64,000 nt of DNA, from positions 3,224,001 through 3,288,000 of the forward strand of contig OZ240681.1 of NCBI GenBank assembly GCA_965199165.1, in the 5' to 3' direction. A program made the position numbers and the translations under genes. The stretch is from LMUY01 sp965199165. Its GTDB lineage: Bacteria; Pseudomonadota; Alphaproteobacteria; Acetobacterales; Acetobacteraceae. This document shows, piece by piece, positions 1 through 7,296 of this stretch. Each line of letters begins with the position of its first letter. Position 1 is the first letter of the stretch. Under the pieces are notes generated by a model. The model worked only from the letters and a program-made list of their open reading frames with translations. It made no database searches and was not told where the DNA came from.

Positions 1-288
1 AAGGTGCTGGGGGAGGGGTTTGCCGAGGCCATGGCGGATGCGGCGTTCATCACCTTCCTGTCCAGCCTGTGCGCGCCCGGCTACAGCGCCACGCAGTACG
101 CCCTGCTGTCCTCGCTTGCGACCCTGCCGCTGCGGACGATGGGCGGCCTGTCCGGCTGGCTGGCGCAGTCGCTGGGCTGGGTGCCGTTCTACGGGCTGGC
201 CATCTTCGCCGCCGTGCCGGCGATGCTGATCATGCTGGCCCTCGTCGCCACGGGGCGAGCCGCGCGTCCGGCGCCGGCGCCGGGTTGA
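1..288 (+). CDS. AmpG-like MFS permease, C-terminal fragment
   Basis: The frame is open from the first base of the window and stops with TGA at 286-288, so the 5' part lies outside. The visible 95 residues contain hydrophobic segments separated by short loops, with phrases such as AEAMADAAFITFLSSLC and ATLPLRTMGGLSG that resemble the last transmembrane helices of AmpG-type muropeptide permeases of the major facilitator superfamily. Such proteins import anhydro-muropeptides for cell-wall recycling. The family call rests only on the last two or three helices, so another MFS transporter is possible. Its 3' end overlaps the convergent deoxyribosyltransferase-like gene by 59 bases. Confidence 0.6.
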   Translation, partial: KVLGEGFAEAMADAAFITFLSSLCAPGYSATQYALLSSLATLPLRTMGGLSGWLAQSLGWVPFYGLAIFAAVPAMLIMLALVATGRAARPAPAPG

Positions 289-829
289 GCAGGCAGGGCG
301 CGGCGCGGCGCACGCAACGCTCGAACACCGTCAGGTCCTGCCAGCGATCCGCCACCTCCTCCGCCAGGACGAAGCCGCCGGTGCTGGCGATCGCACAGCT
401 GATCATCAGGTTCTCGAACAGGCCGAAATCCTCGATGGCCAGCCCGCTGGCGTCGCGCGTGGACGAGCTGCCGGGCAGCGCGCGCACCCGGCTGGCGTGG
501 TCGCCGGCGACCGTCGCGTAGCCGAACACCGGCCGGCCGAGGGCTCGGCCGAAGCCGATCTCGTAGGCGGTTCCCGGGTCGGCGCCCGGCCCGCGGAACG
601 GCGTGAGGTTGGCCAGGATGGCGTCGCAACGGCGGATATGGACCTCGTTGCGGGCGGCGAGGGCGTGCGGATCGCCGGCGATGGCCGGGTCCGACCGCTG
701 GCCGGGGACGGGATCGAGCGGCGAGATCGCTTCCAGCCCGTGGCGCCGGCAGATGCGGCGCATGGCCTCGGCACGGGTGACCGGGTTAGGCAGGAACACG
801 TCGGGGCCGGCGAGATAGACGACCGGCAT
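230..829 (-). CDS. Nucleoside 2-deoxyribosyltransferase-like protein
   Basis: This is a 199-residue protein starting at ATG 829. It opens with MPVVYLAGPDVF and continues with CDAILANLTPFRGPGADPGT followed by AYEIGFG, the pattern of the nucleoside 2-deoxyribosyltransferase family (Rossmann-like fold; an Asp/Glu pair near the ribose, a Tyr near the N-terminus). Family members cleave or exchange the N-glycosidic bond of nucleosides or nucleotides; the substrate here cannot be read from sequence. The start codon overlaps the stop of the upstream histidine kinase (TGATG), so the two are probably translationally coupled. The C-terminus overlaps the convergent AmpG-like gene by 59 bases. Confidence 0.8.
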   Translation of the reverse strand: MPVVYLAGPDVFLPNPVTRAEAMRRICRRHGLEAISPLDPVPGQRSDPAIAGDPHALAARNEVHIRRCDAILANLTPFRGPGADPGTAYEIGFGRALGRPVFGYATVAGDHASRVRALPGSSSTRDASGLAIEDFGLFENLMISCAIASTGGFVLAEEVADRWQDLTVFERCVRRAAPCLLNPAPAPDARLAPWRRGPA

Positions 830-3744
830 CAAACGCGTTCGGGCGTCGAGAGGGCGGCGACCGCAGCCTCCGCGCACTCGATCTCCGCCCTGAGCCGGTT
901 CGCCAGGAGGCTGGGCGCCGCCGCCTCGGGCGCGTTGCCGACGGCTTGGACCGCCGCGGCCAGGCCGCAGAGCCCGTAATTGCCGGCCACCCCGACCATG
1001 GCATGGGTGGCCTGCCTGAGCGCGGTCGCGTCGCGCCGTTCCAATGCGGCCTGGACGCCGGCAACCATGTCCCGGAGCTGCCGCACGCATTCGGCGAACA
1101 GCGCCTCCGACACCGGCGGCGGCAGGCCGCTGCGCCATGATCGCACCCGCGCCGCATCGATCGCCGGGCGGGACGGGGCGGGATGGGCCGCCGCAGCGGG
1201 CGGCGGCGATGGCGGGGGCATCTCGTGCAGCTTGCGGCCGGCCCAGACGTGCCGGGCGAGCGCGCGCAGCAGCGTGGCCGCGTCCACCGGCTTGGCCACC
1301 ACGTCGTTCATGCCCGCCGCCAGGTAGGCCGCCCGGTCCTCGGCCGACGCGTTGGCGGTCAACGCCAGGATCGGCACGCCGTGGGACGGGCCCGGCATCG
1401 CGCGCAGGCGGCGGGCGGTTTCCAGCCCGTCCATGCCCGGCATGAAGATGTCCAGGAAGACGACGTCGTAGAAGCCGCGGGCGACCTTCTCCAGCGCCTC
1501 CATGCCCCCGCCGGCCACGTCGACCATGTGCCCGTGCCGCCGCAGCCCGGTGGCCACCACCAGCTGGTTGGCCGGCACGTCCTCCACCAGCAGGATGCGC
1601 GTGCGCGGCAGCCAGTCCGGGATCGGCTCGGACCGCGGCTGCGGCTCGTTCGGAACGTCCATCACGTCCGCCGGCAGGGTGAGCCAGAACTCCTTGCCGC
1701 GCGGCAGGTTGTCGCAGCCGATCTGCCCGCCGAGCAGGTTGGCCAGCAGCTGGCAGATCGCCAGGCCCAGCCCGGTGCCGGCGCTGCCGGGCTGCTGCAG
1801 CTGCGAGAACGGGCGGAACAGGCCGGCGCGGTCCAAATCCGGAATGTCCGGTCCGCCGTCGCGCACGGCGAAGCGGAGCACGGGTTCGCCCGCCAGCGTC
1901 GCCAATCCGACGCGGATGGAGGCCGGGCCGGGCTCGGCGAACTTCGCGGCGTTGTTGACGAGGTTCATCATCGCCTGGCGCAGGCGACCGCAATCCGTCA
2001 TCAGCCGGTCCGGCACGCCCGGCGCCACGACGACGGATAGCACCACGCCGCGCTCCTCCGCCTGGAGGCGGAACAGCTCCACGATGCCGTCCAGGACCGG
2101 CCGCAGGGTGAACGGCGCCGGGCGCATCTGCATGCGCCCCACCTGCATGCGCGACAGGTCGAGGATGTCGTTCAGCAGGCTCATCAGCGACTCGCCGGCC
2201 AGCAGGCCGGTGCTGACCAGCTGGCGTTGCGGCGCCGCCAGGTCCGACTGGTCCAGCAGCGCAAGCGAGTTCAGCGCCACGTTCAGCGGCGAACGGATCT
2301 CGTGGCTGACGATGGCGACGAAGCGGGATTTCTCCTGCGCGGCGACCTCCGCCTGCTCCCGCGCCCGGCTCTGCGCATCCTCGACCTGCTTGCGCGTGGT
2401 GATGTCGCTGTACAGCGTGACCAGCCCGCCATCCGGCTGCCGCTTGCGCCGCAGCTCCAGCACGACGCCGTTCGGCCGCCCTCGCACGGTGACCTGGGGT
2501 TCGGTCAGACCCTGCATGATGGCGATGCGCCGCGCGACTTCAGGCTCGACATCGACCGGCCCGAACTCGCCGGCCCGGGCCTGCAGCCGCAGGATGTCCT
2601 CCATCGACAACCCCCGGCGCAGCGCATCGCGCGGTAGGCCGCAGAGGTCGGCGAAGCGGTCGTTCCATTGCACCAGCCGCAGGTCCGCGTCGAACATCGA
2701 CAGGCCGTCCGACATGCCCGCCAAGGTCATGCCGAGCTGCATGCTCTTCTCGTCCGCGCGCTCCCGCGCTTCGGCCAGCCACAAATTCGCCGCCTCCAAC
2801 ACCTCCCGGTCCTGGGCGAGCCGCTGCTCGCGCGACGCCGCGGAGGAGATGGTGGCGGCCACGCCGCCGACCATGATCATGACGAGCAGGGTGAGCACCG
2901 CCGTGCCCAGCAGCGCCTCGCGCCGCCGCAGCTCGGCCCCTCCCAGCGCCGCCGCCCGCTGCAGCCCGACCACCAGGACGAGGTCCTGGCCCGGGATCGG
3001 GCGCCAGGCATGGATGCGGATGTCGCGGTCCGGCCCGGAAGGCCCGCTCCAGACCTGGTCGTGGCCCTCGAACACGGCGCGATACAACGGTGATCCCTTG
3101 ATGTCGCCGCCTGGTTCCATCCGCCCGTTGAGCGAGGCGGCGCGTACCATGCCGTCCCGACCGAGCAGCATGATCATGCCGCGGGGCCCGAGATCGGCCG
3201 CAGCCATATCCCGCGTGAGGCTGTCCAGGTCGTAGTCGGCCGCCACCACCCCGCCAAACCCGCCATGGTCGAGGTTCAGCCGGCGGGAGACGTCCAGCAG
3301 CCACGCGCCGTTGGATTGAAACGGCCCGGTGATCAGCGGCCCCGCGTCGGCGCCGGCGCGGTGCAGCTGGTAGTACGGGCGGCCGGACAGGTCGGCGTTC
3401 AGCAGGTCGCGCCGGGTCGTGGCGACGACGTGGCCGCGCGCATCCAGCATGGTCAGCTGCGAGACCAGGTCCGACACCAGCAGCGTGCGGCGGGCGAACG
3501 CGGCATAGTCGAAGCCGCCGGGGTTGCGCTCCCAGTCGAGCCGGATGACGCGCAGGCTCTGGTCGATCTGCAGGATCTGCCGGTAGACCCGCTCCTCGAA
3601 CACCAGCGCCTGGTTGCTCGCCTGCGCTTCCGCCTGCCGGGTTTGCTGGTCCTGGTCGGCGTCCGTCACCACCAGCGCCACGATCCAGGCGGCGACCGCG
3701 AGGACGATGGCGAAGCCGACGATGAGCGACCGGAGCGTGGCCAT
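829..3744 (-). CDS. Hybrid sensor histidine kinase (Cache-PAS-HisKA-HATPase-REC-Hpt)
   Basis: This 971-residue membrane sensor kinase is read from ATG 3744; the frame stays open to a TTG at 3810, but the ATG sits directly before the first membrane helix (SLIVGFAIVLAVAAWIVALV). The order is: helix, a roughly 240-residue extracytoplasmic region resembling a double Cache sensor, second helix (LGTAVLTLLVMIMVGGVAA), coiled coil, PAS domain, HisKA with the phosphoacceptor in FVAIVSHEIRSPLN, and an ATPase domain with NLVNNAAKF and GTGLGLAI. A receiver follows (ILLVEDVPANQ, phosphoacceptor Asp in VVFLDIFMPGMDG, Lys in AKPVD), and finally a C-terminal Hpt domain with His in THAMVGVAGNYG. The ATPase G1 box is slightly unusual (DGGPDIP). 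It is divergent from icd and overlaps the downstream deoxyribosyltransferase-like gene by one base. The signal sensed is unknown; the product should be an inner-membrane phosphorelay. Confidence 0.92.
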   Translation of the reverse strand: MATLRSLIVGFAIVLAVAAWIVALVVTDADQDQQTRQAEAQASNQALVFEERVYRQILQIDQSLRVIRLDWERNPGGFDYAAFARRTLLVSDLVSQLTMLDARGHVVATTRRDLLNADLSGRPYYQLHRAGADAGPLITGPFQSNGAWLLDVSRRLNLDHGGFGGVVAADYDLDSLTRDMAAADLGPRGMIMLLGRDGMVRAASLNGRMEPGGDIKGSPLYRAVFEGHDQVWSGPSGPDRDIRIHAWRPIPGQDLVLVVGLQRAAALGGAELRRREALLGTAVLTLLVMIMVGGVAATISSAASREQRLAQDREVLEAANLWLAEARERADEKSMQLGMTLAGMSDGLSMFDADLRLVQWNDRFADLCGLPRDALRRGLSMEDILRLQARAGEFGPVDVEPEVARRIAIMQGLTEPQVTVRGRPNGVVLELRRKRQPDGGLVTLYSDITTRKQVEDAQSRAREQAEVAAQEKSRFVAIVSHEIRSPLNVALNSLALLDQSDLAAPQRQLVSTGLLAGESLMSLLNDILDLSRMQVGRMQMRPAPFTLRPVLDGIVELFRLQAEERGVVLSVVVAPGVPDRLMTDCGRLRQAMMNLVNNAAKFAEPGPASIRVGLATLAGEPVLRFAVRDGGPDIPDLDRAGLFRPFSQLQQPGSAGTGLGLAICQLLANLLGGQIGCDNLPRGKEFWLTLPADVMDVPNEPQPRSEPIPDWLPRTRILLVEDVPANQLVVATGLRRHGHMVDVAGGGMEALEKVARGFYDVVFLDIFMPGMDGLETARRLRAMPGPSHGVPILALTANASAEDRAAYLAAGMNDVVAKPVDAATLLRALARHVWAGRKLHEMPPPSPPPAAAAHPAPSRPAIDAARVRSWRSGLPPPVSEALFAECVRQLRDMVAGVQAALERRDATALRQATHAMVGVAGNYGLCGLAAAVQAVGNAPEAAAPSLLANRLRAEIECAEAAVAALSTPERV

Positions 3745-3846
3745 CCGCAGGGTCCGCAAGCGTCCTATGGCTGCCCTCGCGCTTCCATTCGGACCACAGC
3801 TAACCCGCAAACGGCCGCCGAGGCGAGCGGTAAGGCCGGCAGCCCC

Positions 3847-3864
3847 GTCTTGCCGCGGCAGGAC
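3847..3864. promoter_or_regulatory. Palindrome between kinase gene and icd
   Basis: A perfect 10-bp palindrome TGCCGCGGCA at 3851-3860, extended imperfectly to 18 bp, lies in the 183-bp divergent intergenic region between the hybrid kinase start (3744) and icd (3928). It could be an operator for either gene. In DNA this GC-rich such palindromes also arise by chance, so confidence is low. Confidence 0.2.
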
Positions 3865-3927
3865 GCCGGTGCGATGGTCCGCGGCCTACGCCCACGGGCC
3901 GACATTGCAAGCTGCCGAGGATGAGAC

Positions 3928-5139
3928 ATGGCCAAGATCAAGGTGAAAACCCCCGTCGTCGAGATGGATGGCGACGAGATGACCCGGATCATCTGGGGCT
4001 TCATCAAGGACAAGCTGATCCTGCCATACCTGGATATCGACCTGCGCTACTTCGACCTGGGCATGGAATACCGCGACCAGACGGACGACCAGGTGACGGT
4101 GGACGCCGCCAACGCGACCAAGGAGTTCGGCGTGGGGGTGAAATGCGCCACCATCACCCCGGACGAGGCGCGGGTGGAGGAGTTCAAGCTCAAGAAGATG
4201 TGGCGCAGCCCGAACGGGACGATCCGCAACATCCTGGACGGCACCATCTTCCGCGAGCCGATCATCTGCTCGAATGTGCCGCGCCTGGTGCCGCACTGGT
4301 CCGAGCCGATCGTGATCGGCCGCCACGCCTATGGCGACATCTACCGCGCGACGGAGACCAAGATCCCCGGGCCGGGCAAGGTGACGCTGGTGTACCATCC
4401 GGAGGGCGGCAAGCCGGTCGAGATGGAGGTGTTCGACTTCAAGGGCCCGGGCGTGACCATGGGCATGCACAACACCAACAAGTCCATCGAGGGCTTCGCC
4501 CGCGCTTCCTTCAACTACGGCCTGGCGCGCAACTACCCGGTCTACCTGTCGACCAAGAACACCATCCTCAAGGCCTATGACGGCTCGTTCAAGGACATCT
4601 TCCAGGCGGTGTTCGACGCCGAGTTCAAGGCCGAGTTCGACCGCCGCAAGCTGACCTACGAGCACCGGCTGATCGACGACATGGTGGCGTCCGCGCTGAA
4701 GTGGAACGGCGGCTACGTGTGGGCGTGCAAGAACTATGACGGCGACGTGCAGAGCGACATCGTGGCGCAGGGCTTCGGCAGCCTGGGCCTGATGACCAGC
4801 GTGCTGATGAGCCCGGACGGCAAGACGATCGAGAGCGAGGCGGCGCACGGCACCGTCACCCGGCACTACCGCGAGCACCAGAAGGGGCGGGAGACCAGCA
4901 CCAACCCGATCGCCTCGATCTTCGCCTGGACGCGCGGCCTGGCCTATCGCGGCCGCTTCGACGGCACGCCGGACGTGACCACCTTTGCCGACACGCTGGA
5001 GCGCGTGTGCGTGCAGACGGTGGAAAGCGGGTTCATGACCAAGGATCTGGCGTTGCTGGTGGGCAAGCAGCAGGCGCACCTCAACACCCAGGACTTCCTG
5101 TCCAAGATCGACGACAACCTGAAGGCAGCGATGGCCTGA
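3928..5139 (+). CDS. icd: Isocitrate dehydrogenase [NADP], eukaryotic-type
   Basis: The 403-residue protein oxidatively decarboxylates isocitrate to 2-oxoglutarate with NADP in the TCA cycle. It opens with MAKIKVKTPVVEMDGDEMTR and carries the substrate-binding signature SPNGTIRNILDGT, the metal-binding region WACKNYDGDVQSD and the NADP-binding phrase AHGTVTRHYREHQ. All are typical of the homodimeric class II enzymes shared by alphaproteobacteria and mitochondria, and the length matches that family. A purine-rich ribosome site (GAGGATGAG) precedes the ATG. It is divergent from the hybrid kinase; the next gene starts 52 bases after its stop but has no metabolic connection that I can see. Confidence 0.97.
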   Translation: MAKIKVKTPVVEMDGDEMTRIIWGFIKDKLILPYLDIDLRYFDLGMEYRDQTDDQVTVDAANATKEFGVGVKCATITPDEARVEEFKLKKMWRSPNGTIRNILDGTIFREPIICSNVPRLVPHWSEPIVIGRHAYGDIYRATETKIPGPGKVTLVYHPEGGKPVEMEVFDFKGPGVTMGMHNTNKSIEGFARASFNYGLARNYPVYLSTKNTILKAYDGSFKDIFQAVFDAEFKAEFDRRKLTYEHRLIDDMVASALKWNGGYVWACKNYDGDVQSDIVAQGFGSLGLMTSVLMSPDGKTIESEAAHGTVTRHYREHQKGRETSTNPIASIFAWTRGLAYRGRFDGTPDVTTFADTLERVCVQTVESGFMTKDLALLVGKQQAHLNTQDFLSKIDDNLKAAMA

Positions 5140-5191
5140 GCATCGGGGATCCGGCCGTGACGCAAGCCGCCGCGGCCGGGAGGATGCCGGG

Positions 5192-6091
5192 ATGGAGTAC
5201 TTCTTCGGCATCAACGAGGGCGGCGTGCCGCATCTCGGCATGCACGCCCGCATCCTCGTGCAGACGGCCAAGCGCGTCGGCGTCGATGCGCTATCCCTGC
5301 TGTATGCAGGACAGGCCTGCGCCTTCACGGAGTGGATGGAGCGTCAGGGTATCTCCGTGTTCTTCACGCAGCCGCGGATCACGTCCTCCCTGCGGGAGGC
5401 ATCCCGACGCGGCCTCTATTCCCTCGACATGCTCGGCCACTGGCTGCGCAGCGAGGTGTGCTTCATGTCGGGCGGGGACGCGTTCGCGACGTATGTCGAT
5501 TGCGACACGGTCTTCCTGCAGAAGCCCGCGCTCGACGCCGTCCGGCCGGACGTTTTCGCGTGCGCGCCTGAGTTCGACCCCGATAACTGGAGCTACGTGA
5601 ACACCGGCGTCATGGTGATGAACAAGGCCGCGCTGAGGGAGGATTACTTTCGCTTCTCGGAATGCGCGTTGAAGAAGATCTTCTTCGCTGGCGACAGGTA
5701 TCTGAACGACCAGATCGTCTACAACGAGCTGTATCGCGGCAAATGGGAGCGGCTGGACCTTGTCCATAACTGGAAGCCGTATTGGGGCTTCAACGCGGCG
5801 GCATCGATCCTGCACTTCCACGGCCCCAAGCTCGGGTCGATCCGTTCCCTGGCCACAGGAACATGGCCGTGGGACACCGATCATCGCCGGCAGATCGGGT
5901 CGTTGTTCGTGGCGAACCTGGCCAGCTATGCCGCGTCCATCCAGCGCGTCCTCGACATCGTTGCACCCGTCGCCGACGAGGAGGCGGCTTACCTCGCATC
6001 GGTTCTCAAGGGGGTGACGGCCTTCGATCCCTTCCCCTACGCGGAGAGCATCGACTTGGCCTTCACCAAGCACCGCATGTTCGGAGTATGA
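5192..6091 (+). CDS. GT8-like glycosyltransferase (GT-A fold)
   Basis: The 299-residue soluble protein has the GT-A type metal site YVDCDTVF (a DxD motif), followed by FDPDNWSYVNTGVMVMNK, in which the NTGVMVMN segment is typical of glycosyltransferase family 8 and related nucleotide-sugar transferases, and a late LHFHGPK segment that fits the second metal-binding His of GT8 enzymes. It should transfer a sugar from a UDP-sugar to a glycan or protein; donor and acceptor are unknown. ATG 5192 follows GGGAGGA. Codon use is visibly more A/T-tolerant than in icd. It is followed at 142 bases by a sulfotransferase-like gene, so the pair may act on the same surface glycan. Confidence 0.75.
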   Translation: MEYFFGINEGGVPHLGMHARILVQTAKRVGVDALSLLYAGQACAFTEWMERQGISVFFTQPRITSSLREASRRGLYSLDMLGHWLRSEVCFMSGGDAFATYVDCDTVFLQKPALDAVRPDVFACAPEFDPDNWSYVNTGVMVMNKAALREDYFRFSECALKKIFFAGDRYLNDQIVYNELYRGKWERLDLVHNWKPYWGFNAAASILHFHGPKLGSIRSLATGTWPWDTDHRRQIGSLFVANLASYAASIQRVLDIVAPVADEEAAYLASVLKGVTAFDPFPYAESIDLAFTKHRMFGV

Positions 6092-6233
6092 CCGAGATGG
6101 TCGATTGTGGTAGCCCACATACAACCGAGCCGCGCAGGCGCCTGCAGCCCGATGCGGTTCTTCAAGGTCTTTGCGATCCCCCGACCGCCGCAGCTGGGGC
6201 GACATCGGTCAAGCCTAGGGTGCTGCTTCCTGC

Positions 6234-7247
6234 ATGAACGACTCCGAGACGCCGTCACTATCACCACGCCATCATTTGTTAATCGCCGGGACCGGGCGCG
6301 CCGGCACATCAGCCCTTGTGCGACTGCTCAGCGCTTGTGGGCTGGAGACCGTCGTGCACGGAGGCAAGGAGCGTTGGTCGACCACGGCCAATGCCGGTGC
6401 GGAAAGCCTGGTCCTGCGCGAGGCAGAGCTGCCCTACGTGATCAAATCGCCTTGGGCCTACCAGTATATCGATGATCTTTTGGACGACCGGTCGATCATC
6501 CTCGACCATGTCGTCATCCCGCTGCGACGCTTGGCGCATGCGGCGGGAAGCCGCATCGTGACCGAGATGGTGGCGCAGAATGCCCGGGAACCCGACCTGC
6601 TGGGATACCGTACCCCGTGGACGGAATACGGGACGACGCCGGGAGGCATCCTGAGCTCGTTCGAAGCAATCGATCAGCAGAGGATCCTCGGACGGTCCCT
6701 CCATCTCTTGATCGAAGCGCTCGAGGCGCGTGCGATCCCGTTCACGTTTCTCAGTTTCCCTAAATACGTGCACGACGTCGATTACGCCTGGGATCGCCTG
6801 CAGAAGCTCCTCCCGGACGTCACCTATGCCCTGTTCACTTCCACCTTCCGCACCGTGTTGAGCGAAAATGAGGTGAGGGTCGAAAGTGAACTTGAAGAAG
6901 TCCGCACCTCCTACGCGCCACCTGGCCGGGACCAAGACAGCCACACCAGCATAGCCGAGCTCCGCATCGCGAGCCTGCTAAGGGAGATCAAGGAGCTGAA
7001 GGGAATGCTGGCTAGGGTGAGTGACTTCAACCCGGTATGCGGCGATCCGGACGAGGCGCCGAACGGCGCGTCTCACGGGGACGCCGTGATCGGGCCCGAG
7101 GGCCTGCAAGGCTGGCATTGGGTGACGCACAGGCGACCAGAGAACCCGAGATATGGGTATCAGATCGCTCACAGCGATACGTCTGATCTGAGCAAGATAC
7201 GCAGGATCAGCGATAATGTCTGGTCTCCATGGCGGATCATCGGGTGA
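6234..7247 (+). CDS. Sulfotransferase-like P-loop protein
   Basis: The 337-residue protein begins, after a short polar leader, with HLLIAGTGRAGTSALVRLL, a P-loop of the form seen at the 5'-phosphosulfate-binding site of bacterial PAPS-dependent sulfotransferases and related uncharacterised proteins. The middle contains a TFLSFPKYVHD segment. The C-terminal 90 residues are polar, include a predicted helical stretch (REIKELKGMLARV), and match nothing I know. The gene is distinctly more A/T-rich than its surroundings and no strong ribosome site precedes the ATG, both compatible with horizontal acquisition together with the GT8-like gene. Sulfotransferase activity is an inference from the P-loop only; a general nucleotide-binding role is possible. 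Confidence 0.55.
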   Translation: MNDSETPSLSPRHHLLIAGTGRAGTSALVRLLSACGLETVVHGGKERWSTTANAGAESLVLREAELPYVIKSPWAYQYIDDLLDDRSIILDHVVIPLRRLAHAAGSRIVTEMVAQNAREPDLLGYRTPWTEYGTTPGGILSSFEAIDQQRILGRSLHLLIEALEARAIPFTFLSFPKYVHDVDYAWDRLQKLLPDVTYALFTSTFRTVLSENEVRVESELEEVRTSYAPPGRDQDSHTSIAELRIASLLREIKELKGMLARVSDFNPVCGDPDEAPNGASHGDAVIGPEGLQGWHWVTHRRPENPRYGYQIAHSDTSDLSKIRRISDNVWSPWRIIG

Positions 7248-7296
7248 CTCTCCCGACGCGGAGGTGATCTTTGCCGATCGGCAGGGTCGTACGCCC

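Noticed and set aside
1502..3235. Long plus-strand open frame opposite the hybrid kinase gene
   Set aside because: Ser/Arg-rich sequence without motifs; the opposite strand encodes a complete kinase.
3745..3810. Upstream TTG start (3810) for the first hybrid kinase
   Set aside because: The extra 22 residues are Arg/Gly-rich, precede the first helix without homology, and ATG 3744 is directly before the membrane segment.
6092..6233. Intergenic 142 bases examined for a tRNA, small RNA or att site
   Set aside because: No cloverleaf, no direct repeats with neighbouring regions and no clear hairpin with a T-run could be found.
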